Positions 1 to 11,918 of a stretch of 64,000 bases of DNA are shown here, piece after piece. Below the pieces are notes generated by a model that saw only the letters and a list, made by a program, of their open reading frames with translations, was not told the origin of the DNA and did no database searches. Both the position numbers and the translations under genes were made by a program. The first letter of the stretch is position 1, and each line of letters opens with the position of its first letter. This DNA comes from Phytopythium helicoides (taxonomy: Eukaryota > Oomycota > Peronosporomycetes > Pythiales > Pythiaceae): the NCBI GenBank assembly GCA_024867545.1, contig JANFNE010000011.1:1054001-1118000 (forward strand), in the 5' to 3' direction.

Positions 1-1602
1 AAGAGGAGGACATTGGCGTCGTGCCTGACATTTACGCGAGGAACGAATCACTTAATGATCAGGTCAAGGAACTCCGGCGCGCATTAGACGAGACTCGGCG
101 CGTGACGGAGAAGGCAAAGGGGACATGGGACAAATTCCGGCAGCAGCGAGATGTACACAAGATGCACCACCAGCGAGTGCTTCAGGAAAAAGACGCTCTT
201 GCCGTCAAGATTAAGAAGTTGGAAAAGCATGTGGCTGCATACGAGCCACTTTTGCAGGAGTTACGAACCAAATATGAGAACTCAATGAAGGAAAAGATGC
301 TCATGCGACTTGAGCGTGATCGTCAGGCAGCCAAGGCCGAAGCACTAGAAGCTCAAATGAAGGCGTTGTCATCAACTACTGGATCTCAGCGCTCGAGTGG
401 ACCAGCTCCAGTTGCTCCGACACCCTCAAACTCTTCATCGACTGGTCCAACACTCAACACTCTGTCGACGTCTAGTGGGAAGCCATCAGCAGCATCAAGT
501 GGAGGTGGTTCACGAACGTCCAAGAAAAAGAGTGAAGCTGCATCTTCTGGCTCGGCGTCGTCGTCATCGCCGTCGACTGAGCTCGCCTTCCAGGAGACGG
601 TGTCAATCCTTTTGTCGAGAAACGTTTCGAGCCCATGGCTGCAGAGCGAATGGAGCTCGTCAAGACTTTTCCAGCTCATGGTCAATCGGTAGCCGCTCTC
701 GCATTCACCCCAGAAACGCAATTGTGGCAACTGCTTCTGATGATGCGACCTGGAAGCTCTGGTCTGCTCCTGCCGGAGAGCTGATCATGAGTGGCGAGGG
801 TCACCGTAGTTGGCTAGCTGGCGTGACATTCCACCCACGAGGATCCCACGTTGCAACTTCCTCGGGAGACAACACAGTCAAGCTCTGGGACTTTGTTGGT
901 GCTGCATGCTCACTTACACTGTCTGACCACGCCCATCCAGTGTGGGAAAGCGCATTCCACCACGACGGTGACTTCCTCGTCAGCGCATCCATGGATCACA
1001 CATGCAAGTTGTGGGATTTGTCGACTGGCCGGTGCCGCCGCACATTGCGTGGCCACGTCGACTCTGTCAACAGCGTCTGCTTCCAGCCGTTCACGAGCAA
1101 CGTGTGCTCGGGATCCGGCGACAAAACTGTATCTGTGTGGGATTTACGAGCAGGGCTGTGTGTGCAAACCTTTTACGGTCATCAGAACGCGTGCAATAGC
1201 GTATCGGCATCGCTAGCAGGTGACTCGCTTGTTTCGTGCGATGCCGACGGGTTCGTCAAGGTCTGGGACGTCCGCATGGTCGCCGAACGGTGTTCTCTAG
1301 ATGGTGGCCACAGCCCCCTCAATTCAGTTGCATTCGATCGCAGCGGTAAGGTAGTAGCGGCAGCTAGTGATGACGGGAACGTCAAAATGTTCAGCCTCAA
1401 GACGGATTCGCTCGTGGCGGAGCTGCGTGGTCATGAAGGCCCCGTTCAGGTATGTTCATGATTGATGGTGAAAACTTGGGAGGTTGAGGCTCACGAGCAC
1501 TCGTGCCTGCAACTTCTTCCACAGTGTGTTAAATTTGACCCGAACGGACGATTCCTGGCATCCTCGAGCTCCGACTGCACCTTTCGCCTCTGGTCTGCAT
1601 GA
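1..1602 (+). CDS. SPAG16: SPAG16/PF20 axonemal central-pair WD40 protein, 5' partial
   Basis: The frame is open at the left edge, so the N-terminus lies outside the window. Seen: a charged coiled-coil stretch (about 1-360), a Ser/Pro/Gly-rich linker, then seven WD40-like blades with repeated 'KLWD' and 'SVWD' endings. The order and wording (GEGHRSWLAGVTFHPRGSH; DARAG-like DLRAGLCVQTFYGHQN) match the PF20/SPAG16 family, which sits on the bridge between the two central microtubules of motile flagella. A 75-bp intron (1450-1524, GTATG...CACAG) precedes the last blade, which ends FRLWSA-stop at 1600-1602. Two single-base frame breaks occur, near 590 (CCAGGAGAC) and near 708 (CACCCCAG); each is repaired by one extra base in a short homopolymer, so they look like sequencing errors. 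The gene converges on the GT8 gene. Confidence 0.9.
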
Positions 1603-1903
1603 TCACGAAATGAAACAGCACCCTGACATCAACAAAAGAATCGTGAACGGTTTCGCCAATTCATCTATTGTCGCCCATGACGGGCTCACTCAGCATTTTG
1701 TGCACGGCTCGGGGTTTGAAACTTTCTCCCTGCTCTCATTGAGTATCACTTGCCGAACTCGCCGCTGGGGTTCTCCCTTGTGCTGCACATTGTGTTACTC
1801 CACGAGATGGCTATGCATAATATACTGTCGCGTTCTCTATCGCGCGGGATCGCGCAGCGTCCAGTCTTGTCTAATTCAAACGCTTTCCTTGCTCCCTCGA
1901 CGC
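1603..1903. other. Convergent 3' intergenic spacer
   Basis: About 300 bp separate the stop codons of SPAG16 (+) and the GT8 gene (-). I see no additional gene; it probably holds both 3' UTRs. Confidence 0.6.
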
Positions 1904-3504
1904 TTACAAGCTGCGCAGGCGCTCCTTCTTGCCACCGTACTCGACGCGCAGCGCCAGCTTGTAGAATTGGACGTGCCACACCAGGCACAGGAACACCGAC
2001 AGGAAGAGGAAGATCAGCCGCCACAACACGTTCGGAAAAACGCGCCACGTGCTCATCCAGACGATAAAGAACTCGGACGCGACGAGCGTGGATACGTAGA
2101 TCCAGAACTGCTTGACGTAAATGACGGGCGGCATGGCCACATCCGGTAGCGGGTTCCAGAAGTTGGAGATGACGCACGCAAAGTAGATGTGCAGAAAGAC
2201 GTTCATCAGGATAGTCAGCGAGTAGCCATAGTGCACAGGCGTCAGTGGGTGGATGCGCGACGGGGGAATGCGAGCCGCAATCAGCACCAAAACGACCCGA
2301 AACACCAGGTAGGCGCGTCGAGCGGTCTTGGCATTCCGCATCGACAAATCCATGCACTTCTTCTGCAACGTCCCCATGGGAAGAGTCACACGAAGCAAGT
2401 ACAAGACGCCAGTCAACACGCCGAGCGTCAGGAAGAATCCCAACAACGTCTTCGTCGCCTCTTCAACACCGTAGTTCTCCTGGCTCATTGGCAACGTCCC
2501 ACGGATGTCCTGCCAAACAGCGTGCAGATCCATGAAGAATGACGCCCACCAGTACCAGGGCTTGAGGACAGGAGCCATGGGAAAGCCGACAGTGAGTGCT
2601 GGGATTGGCCGCGCTGACTCAACCACCACCTTGACAGGGCTAATTGGGGATGTCATCGATGCGAAGTGGCGCAAGTAAAACAGCTTCCAGTGGTATTGCT
2701 CGTAGAAAGTACTTGTGGTTGATGTTGTAGCCGACTGGCAGCCGCATACCCTTGGGCATCTTCAGCCCCTTGTCGTCCAACTCACCGTCTACAGCATGAC
2801 CATCGTCAAGCAAGCGCTGCTGCTGCGCGATCGCGATTGCCGACGTGGGGGTGAACAGATCCGCCTTGCGCAGCATCATACTGTACATGGAGGAGAGAAA
2901 GCCCTGGTCTGCGCCATCGAACGACTCGAGGTGTCCGAGCGCGCCGAGCAGCCGCTGGTACTCATCTGTGGACGGCGTGACGACAAGCAGCCCCGTGTGA
3001 AAGTGGCACGGGTTCATGAACACAGCGCAGAATTCTCCCGCAGAGGAAGAGCTCGTCGGAGTTGCGGATGAGCACGTTGTCGGCGTCGAGGTAGACGACG
3101 CGCTCGTACTCGAGCAGGTTCCAGACGTGCAGCTTGTTGAGCGTGTAGATGAAGTTCTTGTTACGCAGCGTCCCGCCGATGAAGGGGTTCTCGATGTTGG
3201 TGACGTCAATGACGCGGCAGCCGATCTCTCGGAAGAGTTGCTTGGAGCGCTCCGTGACCGAGTCGGACGCGAGCACCACGAGGTCGTACGGCGTGTCGGT
3301 GAGCTTGATGGACTGCATGAGCACCTGGATGCCCAGCACGTACTCGTCGTCGCGCGACGTGCCCTCGTAGTGCACCGTGACGTACGCGAAGCGGCTGGGC
3401 GGCCGCTCGCCGGGCACGGCGGGGGCTTGGGGCTCCGCCGTCGCCAACGCCGCCAGCAGCGCCAGCAGCAGGAGGAAGGCGGCGCTTCTTCGGCTCGAGC
3501 GCAT
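1904..3504 (-). CDS. GT8 glycosyltransferase with C-terminal membrane segments (IPUT1/PGSIP6-like)
   Basis: The ATG at 3502-3504 starts a signal-anchor-like hydrophobic stretch (residues ~8-24, Leu/Ala-rich). A glycogenin-type GT8 fold follows: the DxD motif reads YLDADNVLIRN, preceded by NKNFIYTLNKLHVW and followed by the acceptor-side FHTGLLVVTPS and DQGFLSSMY. After the catalytic domain come the phrase LKPWYWWASFF and several hydrophobic spans. This arrangement is known from plant inositol phosphorylceramide glucuronosyltransferase (IPUT1), a Golgi enzyme that adds glucuronic acid to sphingolipids; that specific substrate is inference. Two one-base frame breaks (about 3043, LFLCG/EFCAVF; about 2690, KYF/YEQYHW) interrupt an otherwise continuous protein of roughly 530 residues. 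It is divergent from RRP12. Confidence 0.82.
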
Positions 3505-3914
3505 GGCTGGCGCGTCGGTTCGGGCGCGAGGGCGAGCGGGAGGGCGAGGGGCGAGCGTCGAGCGGCAGGCGGAGCGGCAGCCACGCGCGCAGCCTTTCTC
3601 GCGTGATGACGGCCGAAGTGAAACATCCTCGGGCGGCCCCCCTTTGCGGCGAGCATGGGGCTCCAATCCTCGCTTACCCTATATTGCACGCGAGAAAGAT
3701 AGATATGCAGAGCGAAACCCTGTTGAAACAACCTCTTCTAGTCAGTATCATGCACGAGAATTATAGAGCCGATTAAACGCCAATGGGCGACCTGCCCTGG
3801 CAGGACCTGCTGCTGACTACCCGGTCGCCATGGTCTCCGCTACCATTCGCATGGCAGCAGCGTTGCCTTTCTCGACTGGGTGGAAGCAAGCCATTTCTCG
3901 GACGGAGGCCAGCC
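3505..3914. promoter_or_regulatory. Divergent promoter region GT8 / RRP12
   Basis: 410 bp lie between the two start codons. It must carry both promoters and 5' UTRs. No specific motif is claimed. Confidence 0.5.
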
Positions 3915-6900
3915 ATGGACCCGTTCACGGAGCTGCGCAAGCACGCGGGCAGCGCGCACCCGCAGAAGGCCAAGCTCAACATCGTGCTGAGCGCCATCAC
4001 CGATGTCATCTACGAGCGGCGCGGCGCGCAGGCGCAGGCGCGCGCCATCTCCAACACCGAGTACTTCGCGGCGCTCATGACGGCGCTCGAGTCTGCATCG
4101 GGCTCGCACCGCCAGGAGCTCACGCAGCTGCTGGCGCTCGTGCTCCCCTGTCGTGCCCGAGGCCTGTGCTGCGCGCCAAGTACCCCGCCATCGCCAAGCT
4201 GCTCATGCAGGTCATCCAGGAGGCCGACGGAGAGGCCGCGCTCATCCGGTCGGGCAGCGCCTGTCTCGGACTTGCGCTGCTCGCGCAGGAGCCCTCGGCG
4301 GCCACGTGGGCGCGCCCGGAGCTGCTGCGCGCCTTCCAGCTGCTGCTCGCGCTCGCCATGGACCCACGCCCCAAGATCCGCAAGGCCTGGCCAGAAGTGG
4401 ACCACCGACATCCTCGAGCTGCACGCCGAGCGCAAGTGCGACGCGCTCTCCACGCACATCGCCAGTTTCTCGGAGAACGTGTTCGCCTCCGCTTCCACTG
4501 GCAAGGATGAGGCACGCCTCGTGCTGCTCATCGCCTTCCTCAAGTCGGCACTGCCCTTGCTGCAGCGCAAGGTCGTGTCCTCGCTCGTTGAGGCGCTCGC
4601 CAAGTTTGTGTCCTCCTCAGTCAAGAACCTGCGCCTCGTCACCTTCGAGGCCCTCTCGGCGCTTACAACCGCCTCCGCGTCCAAGCTCACCCAGGACACG
4701 CTTGTCAAGATCCTCACGACTGTACTGAACAGCGACGCGAACACGGTGCAGGAGCCGGCGATCGCTGTCCATGTTGTGCGCATCTCGAGACCGCTCTTGT
4801 TCGCCTGTACACGTTCAACGAGCCTTCAGCACGAGAGATGCTCCCGCGTGTGGTCGTCATGGTGTGCGCGCACTTTGAGACTCCCAGCGCAATGGTGCAG
4901 AAGCAGTGCTCTCGCTCGCTCCTGCTGCTGCTGTCGCAGTGTCTGCCGCCGCCAGTGCTTGAGGAGCAGGCCACATTCACGGATGTTGCTCGCATTCTGT
5001 CTTCGCTTGAGAGTCTGATGACTCTGCGCTTCCAGAACGCTTGGAAGCACGTATTCACACTGCTCGCTGAGCTGTTCGAGCTCTATCGCGAGGCTAGCTA
5101 CCCAGCATTCAACTCGATTCTGAAGACGTGCTGCGATTTGTATGAGGCAGCCGAGCAGATGCCGGGTAACGGTAAGGGCACGACGGACAACTTTGCAAAG
5201 GTTGTTGGTTCCGCTGTGTCGGTGATCGGTCCGCAGCAGTTCCTCAAGATCGTGCCGATTGACCATCCTACTGAAATTGTTAGCGAGAAGCGCCTGTGGC
5301 TGCTTCCCGCTCTTTAAGGAGAACCTCAAGTCTTTCCCGTGTGAGCTGGACTTCTTTGCATCGAAGATGCTGGTCCTTGCCCGCGACTGCGAGGCGAAGA
5401 CCCGCGAGGATAGCGTCACCCCGCTGATGGCGAAGAAGCTCCAGATGCTCTCGATGCAGATCTGGGGTTTGTTCCCTAGCTTCTGTGCGAACGCCATCGA
5501 TATTGACACCAAGTTCAAGAACATTGCCAAGGTTCTGGCGAACGCCATGTCTGACAAGCGTTACCCTGAGCTGCGCCTGTCTGTTTGCCAGGGTCTACAG
5601 GCTCTTGTGAAGAAGACCCGAGCCATCAAGTTTGGTCGTGGACGCAAGGACTATGGCGATGACGACGACGAAGATGAGGACGAGTACGATCACTACGAAG
5701 AAGATGAGGAGGAGGAGCAGTTGATGAGGAGAAGCTTGCACGTGACCGCGCCGCCCTGGGCAAGTACGCTAGCCGATACCTACCCATCCTGATCACGTTT
5801 GTGGAGGAGCTGGATACCGAGAAGGATGCCGACAGTGCTCAGGTTCTTTTGGACACGATTGAGGGCTTCGCTTCGCTGGCCGAGGCGGCTTTCGTTGCCC
5901 AAACTTTCAAGAAGATCATGCAGAAGCTTCTCGAGGCGACGACGATGGCGAAGAAGCTTGAGGCGTCGGGCGAGGGAGCTGCTAAGTCTGTCACCAAGAA
6001 GGCCCAGCAGCTGAAGCGCACTGCCCACGCGGAGATGAGTCTTGCGATGGCACTCATCGGTCACATGGATGAGGAGAGCATCAACTTGCTATATCGTGTG
6101 ATTAAGCCGTACCTGCTTGACGATACCGACGCACCCATGCAGAAGCGCTCGTACGCCGTGCTAGTGAGCATTTGTGACAACCACCCTGCCTTCATGGCAT
6201 CTGAGTCCAACCTGCAAGATATGACGGGCTCGATCTGCGAGTCTCTGCTGACGTGCTCGATTCCTGCAAAGAAGATGCGTCTTCGCGTTTTGGTTCACCT
6301 CATCAATGCCATGACGAACGTTGACGGCGCACACGCTAAGGAGTTCATCCCAAACCTTGTTGGTGAAATCATGCTATGTACCAAGGAGGCCAACGGCAAA
6401 GCTCGTGAGGCTGCATTTGAGCTGCTGATTGCGATGGCAAATCTCATGAAGTCGAAGGACCCTGCGAACGGTCTGATGGAGTATCTGCAGATGGTCCTTG
6501 GTGGTCTTGCTGCGCGCACCCCTCACATGCGCAGTGCGTCAGTTATCTGTCTGAGCCGCCTCGTCTTCGAGTTTGGTCGTACGGACGATGTGATTGTGCG
6601 TGCTATGCCGCAGCTGCTAAAGACTGTGTTGATGCTTCTGCACGAGAAGGCCCGTGAGGTCATCAAGAGTGTGATTGGCTTCATGAAGCTGGGTATTGCT
6701 ATGCTGCCGAAGGAGGAGCTGGAGGCGTATCTGCCGGACATTATCAACGGTCTCCTGGTGTGGATTGGAGAGAGCAAGAACCGCTTCCGTGCGAAGACTC
6801 GTATTATCCTGATCAAGCTATGTCGCAAGTACGGCTACGAGCGTGTTTCGGAGCTTGTGCCTGAGGAGGACCGCGCGTTGATCAAGCATATTAAGAAGAC

Positions 6901-7610
6901 CAAGGAGCGCGAGGACAAGAAGAAGTCGGAGATGATGGCTCAGCGAACCAGCAAGAAGGCTGACTCGTTTGACGCCTTTATGGCTGACTCTGACGATGAA
7001 GAGGATGATGAGGATGTTGAAGCCGCCGCGCAGTCGGTGCTGAAGCGCAAGAAGGACCTGCACAAGAAGAAAAAGGTGATTCGCGAAGACGAGCACGACA
7101 TCGTCGATTTCCTGGACGCCAACGCCGCCGTCAAGAACATCTACGCCGAGGGCGACGACGACATGAGCGATGGTGAAGATGAGGAGTTCATGGAGAGCAA
7201 GGATGGCCGGTGCGTTGGTTGTGTTATTTGCTTCGAGGTATGGAGCGATTCGTACTTACACTACACGTTTGTTTTACAGCCTCATCATTCCTGGCCCGAC
7301 CGAGGACCAACCGGATGACAGCGACAGTGATGACGAAGACATGCTGAAGAATGATGTTGCGTCTCAACTTGAGCGCATGGGTCTGCACAATAGCAATAAG
7401 AACAATGGCGGCAAGCGTAAGCGTGGTGCTGATGATGTGGGCAAGGAGTACCGCTCGAAGAAGGCCTCTGGCGACGTGAAGAAGAAGGGCAAGCTCGACC
7501 CATATGCCTACATTCCTCTGGACCCGAAGCTCATGGCAAAGCGCAACAAGCGTTCAGCTGTGTCGCGGTACGGCGGCAGTGTCGGCAAGCGGAAGAATGG
7601 TCGCAAGTAA
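3915..7610 (+). CDS. RRP12: RRP12-like ribosome-biogenesis HEAT-repeat protein
   Basis: ATG at 3915 (MDPFTELRKHAGSAH). About 1,200 residues of HEAT-like helices are followed by a lysine/acidic C-terminus, as in RRP12, a karyopherin-like export factor for pre-40S and pre-60S particles (NUC173 family). Family-like phrases include KLNIVLSAITDVI, FEALSALTTASASKL, SVIGPQQFLKIVP, RSYAVLVSICDNHPAF and the tail DPYAYIPLDPKLMAKRNKR. One 70-bp intron (7210-7279, GTGCGT...TTACAG) splits codon R in SKDGR/LIIPGP. At least five single-base frame breaks occur (about 4145-4165, 4395, 4785, 5312, 5735), most next to short homopolymers; the protein is continuous across each. An essential gene would not tolerate these, so they are more likely assembly errors than decay. 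It converges with the first ankyrin-RING gene (132 bp apart). Confidence 0.88.
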
Positions 7611-7742
7611 GGTGTAGTCCTTTTTTCCTGATTGAGATTAGCGTGTGGTGAATGCATCGATATAGATTTTGGTACTAGCCCAATGCACGCATGTTGAGTT
7701 AGCGAGCTTTCCTTTGAGTCGCTTTCACATGAAGGTCTGCGC

Positions 7743-9348
7743 TTACGCGTCGTAGATGCGCATGACCGACCGAATACGAGCCCTGCAGATGGGGCACGTC
7801 CGTGTAGACCGGATGATGGTACGGAGACAAGCGTGGCAAGCCGAGAGGTGGCCGCATGGTGTGCAGACGGCGTCACGTGGGGCATTGACGCAGATCAAGC
7901 ACAGCTCGCGACCCTGGCGGTCACGGGATGCAACCTCCTGGTCATCTTCTGGTGTGTTGCTTGGTTCAGTGTCTGCAACCTCAGCCACGCTGCCTGTTGA
8001 CTCTGTCGTGATGGTGGCTATGGCCTCAGCTTGCTCGCGGTCTTGCCGTTCCTGCTCCTCACGCTGTTGCTGAAGGCGTCGCTGCAGCTGGTATTCGCGA
8101 TACTGTTGTCGGAGCTGCTCCAAGGGTGAGACCTCTTGGTTCGTTTCATCCACAACAGGGGCGAACGTGACAGTTCTTTCGGGTCTCTCTCCAGCACCAG
8201 CACTTTGGGCTCGCTCCATTCGTCGCTGTGAAGGAGGGAATCGCTCGTCTTCAATCTCATACTGGTCTTGAGGTCGCTGCTGTTGATGAGAGTTGTCAAC
8301 AATGGTTGCGGCTTCTGCTGCAGCCGAGAGGCTCCCTTGCTGTGGATAGCTTCCATTGGGTGTTGCAGCTCGCTGTGGCTCAACCGATTGCTGCTCGGAA
8401 GACTGACCAAGACTGAGCTGGTGCGGCCAGTAGTACAGCTCATGTTCTGTTGACCGAAGTCCCGTGCTGGCGATAGTCGCAAACGAGCTCCCGTTGCTGA
8501 ACTGTCGACCGTGAGTTCGCGAGAGTGCGCGTATCCACGCCTGAAGTCTGGCGTCTCCTTCGGCTGCAAACACAATGTTTCGAGTCTCTGAATCGGCAAA
8601 CGACATGGTTTTGCGGCACACTGGCGCACGCGTAAACTTGTCGCCACGCACTCGCTGACACATGACAGGTTTGCTCAGTGTGAAGGCATCGGTACGCTTT
8701 AGCCAGCAATAGCTGTCTGTGGAGGAGAAGCGGAACGCTGTCGCTGACTCATCCAGTAACAGCACAGCTTCAGGGCGAACAGCGTCTCGATCTCGAAAGA
8801 CACACAGCTCCGTTGCTGACCGAGCCGAGTTGCATGCCATGAGCACTCCCCAGCGACGCCTCCAGCGAAAAGTGCCACGAATACACAGCCAGTCGGCGTG
8901 CATTTGCATTTTCTCGGTCAATGCCCGTGCCACGAGTTTGCGTCTGCGGATACGCGCGACGTCCAGCGGTGTGTGGCCCCGGCGGTTGACAGCAAACGGG
9001 TCGGCTCCAGCGGCCAATAGCAACTCGACCACAGCTGGGTCGTCTCCACTGCTCTCAGCCGCGAAATGCAGTGGCGTGCTCATGTCTTGAGAAGCAGCGT
9101 TGACGTCGGCACCTTTAGCGAGTAAAAGGCCGCACACACTCGGCTGACCCGTTCGATCTTCTGCTGCTGGACGCTGCAGCAACCATGAGGGGTGTTGTTC
9201 CGCGTCGATGGTGGACCCAGTTAACGATGTTGCGCGCGACATCGTCTCGAGCATCTTCGTTGCCACTGAGACCTAAGAGACCGGCTAGGCGAACATCGTC
9301 TCCGCGCTTGGCAGCCTTCCAGATTGCTTGACACTCGGCACGAGTCAT
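7743..9348 (-). CDS. Ankyrin-PH-RING protein, cluster copy 1
   Basis: Starts at ATG 9346-9348 (MTRAECQAIWKAAKRGDD). Order of parts: an N-terminal helix pair and ankyrin repeats (GTTPLMVAAA; MSTPLHFAAES; GHTPLDVARIRRRK), a PH-like domain (from HADWLCIRGTFRWRRRWG to RLQAWIRALS with the conserved late Trp), a low-complexity Gln/Arg coiled region, and a C-terminal C3HC4 RING (CLIC...CTPCGHLSACHAC...CPICRARI) ending RIYDA. RING proteins of this layout are usually E3 ubiquitin ligases; the PH part suggests membrane or lipid targeting. Both roles are inference. One frame break near 9165, inside the first ankyrin segment, is probably a sequencing indel. About 530 residues. Confidence 0.87.
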
Positions 9349-9807
9349 GAGGAGTGCTTGCTCTCCGAGTATGGATGACTTGGTCTGCGCGAGGTGAAGT
9401 TCCCAACTGACAGGAAAAGGATCTTGAGCTCATTGCGGTGTGGAGACATCTTTGTCATGTCGATCGACCATCAGAGCGAAAAAGTTGCGGAAACTCCATT
9501 TTTGATCGTGAACGCCGACCGCTGGTGGTGGATGCCGGGGCGAATTTTGAAGCCATGTCTCTAGGGTGAGCAGCGATAGAGGGCGATCACAAGTCCCACC
9601 TTCAAGGATCGATTAGTCGATTGAGGTGACCTGGACGATTTCCCACGATGAACGCAAACTTTCATGGTCGGTCTGAACAACCGAAACAGCACGCAACAGG
9701 TCAATATCAATGGCATTATCATCGCTTATGGAGCTTCCTTCGCTCCTATCTGTCCTCCCTGGCTCATTTGAGTCGGCACTTCCTCATAGTCTGCAATCAC
9801 CGAGGGC
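9349..9807. other. Spacer between cluster copies 1 and 2
   Basis: 459 bp with no supported gene. It should contain the promoter of copy 1 and the 3' end of copy 2 (both on the minus strand). Confidence 0.5.
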
Positions 9808-11413
9808 TCACGCGTCGTAAATGCGGATGACTGCCTGGACGCGAGCTCGACAAATCGGACACTGGCGAAATGTCTGAACGCTGGTCAACAGACACGCATG
9901 GCAAGCTGCGAGGTGCCCACATGGCGCGCACACTGCATCCCGAGGGGCTGAGACGCATATTAGACACATGCCATGCCTCTGCTCCGACGCGCCAATGCTG
10001 CTATCCTGTGGGTTGCTTGGCAAGCTTGTGTTGTCCCTTTCTTCGTCTGTCCCATCGGCTACTGCTGCGACCGGGGTAGACGGCCCAAGAGAGGCACTAC
10101 TGCTATCTGTGTCGCTTCCTCGCTCATTCCCTTGCTCACCTTCGCTTTGGCCGTGCACATCACGCACACTTGGTCGTTGCTCCACAGCGATCGGGGTTAC
10201 AGCTTGATCAATCTCGCTCAGCCCACTCGAACTAGGTGGTTGATTTGCCACAGCCACGTGGCGCCTTCGTTGTTGGGAATAGAACCGGACGGCAGGCGGC
10301 TCGCTTCTTGCGCGGGCACGCTCGTCGTGACGAGGTGATGTTATCTGCGCTACCGAAGCAAGTGCTCTCGAAGCGGTTGGCGTTGAGCTCCGTCGACGTT
10401 CGTGCGGCAGTAGAATTGGCGGCTCGATAACAAACTCTTGAGTGGGGAGAACTGGCACTTGGCTGACGCTGTTTGATCTGGAATCTGAGGTTTCTCTCGG
10501 CCAGTAGTAGTTTTCTGCCTCCACGCTGCCGTCTTCGCTTGTAGATAGAGGTGGTGCAAGTGCCTGGATCCACGCAACTTGTCGTTCCTTGGCTTCGGAG
10601 GCAAAGATCACATGCTTGGTGCGGGTTTGTTCGTGCGTCATGGTCTTTCGGCATGAAGGAGCCCGCGTGAACTTTTGTCGCTTGACACTCTGCCACATGA
10701 CCGGTCTGTCCATTGTGAATGCAAACGGGTGCTTGAGCCAATGATGGCTGTCGGTCGCCGCAAACGGGAACACCTCGGCGTGTTCATCGACCAACACAAC
10801 AGCCTCGGGTCGTACGTGATCTGGTGTCTTGTAGATGCAGAGCTCCGTTGCCGTCCGCGCTCGATCGCAGGCCACAACAACTCCCCAGCGCTTCTTCCAG
10901 CGCAGTCTCCCTCTCACGTAGAGCCAATCGGCGTGCACCGTCATGTGGTCGAGCAGCGCCTTCGCCGCAGCTCTTCTCCCGTTCACCCGAGCCTCATCCA
11001 GTGGCAAATGTCCGCGGCGGTTGAGTCGGAAGGGGTCTGCACCGGCATGCAGCAGGTTCTCAACCGCCACTGCGTCGCTGCTGCTGCTCGCCGCCGCGTA
11101 GTGCAGCGCCGTGTTGAGCATCTGCGTGCCGTCCTACAGCGTTCACGTCGACGCACCGAGCGGCCAGCAGCACGCTCACTGCCGCGGCGCCGCGCCGATG
11201 GGCAGCCGCAGCCATGAGCGGCGTGGTTCCCTTGCGGTCGTGCGCCCAGTTGAGCCGCCGAGCGTGCACCCAGCTGCCCTCGTCGCGGCCCACGTCGTCC
11301 AGCGACTGCTCCACCAGCGCCAGCAGCTTCTCCTCGTTGGCCGAGCGCGCCGCGCGCCAGATCGCCGCGTTCTCGGCGCGCGCCGCCGGCGGCCCCGACC
11401 AGCGCTGGTTCAT
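9808..11413 (-). CDS. Ankyrin-PH-RING protein, cluster copy 2
   Basis: ATG at 11411-11413 (MNQRWSGPPAARAEN). Same layout as copy 1: ankyrin repeats (GTTPLMAAAAHRRG; LNTALHYAAASSSS; GHLPLDEARVNGRR), a PH-like domain (HADWLYVRGRLRWKKRWGV ... ERQVAWIQALAP) and a C-terminal RING (CLIC...CAPCGHLAACHAC...CPICRARV) ending RIYDA. It is the closest relative of copy 1 by eye, matching through the PH domain and the RING but diverging in the linker. One frame break near 11135 (VNAV / DGTQMLNTA). About 534 residues. Function inferred as for copy 1. Confidence 0.86.
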
Positions 11414-11918
11414 CGTGTCGGCGAGCGCTGCGGGTCAGGATGCCAAAGCGCGAGTGGCACGCGTCGCATGATCCACCGAGCGGATTCCTAAGGGGAGCGT
11501 TCCCCGCCATCTTCTGGAGGATGCGGGGTGGTGCGGCGCATTCGCGTCACAGCATCAACTGACTGATGAGGACTATCGCGTGATGGGACTCTTGCGAGAC
11601 ATGGTCCTGGGTGCTGTTGGACCGTTGCACGCGGCGTCCTTGATCAAAGAAGACTTCGGTGCTTGGATGTGTTCCGCCCTGTTGCATGGCGTTCGAACGC
11701 TCCATGGCAGCTTTCTAGATCACCATAAGGGCTGGTATCTAGCGTTGACGATCAGACATGGCTGCCAAGTGAGTCCACCCACCCGCCCTCGACTCATGGG
11801 CACCAGAGAAGAGAAGAAAAGATGCGCTTTCATTCTATGGGGGGTTTGGCTGCCACAGACAGCCATCCGTCCTCGTTCTATCCGAGGACTTGCTCACAAG
11901 TTCTTTGCCTATCGACGG
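11414..11918. other. Spacer between cluster copies 2 and 3
   Basis: 505 bp, no supported gene; upstream region of copy 2 and 3' region of copy 3. Confidence 0.5.
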
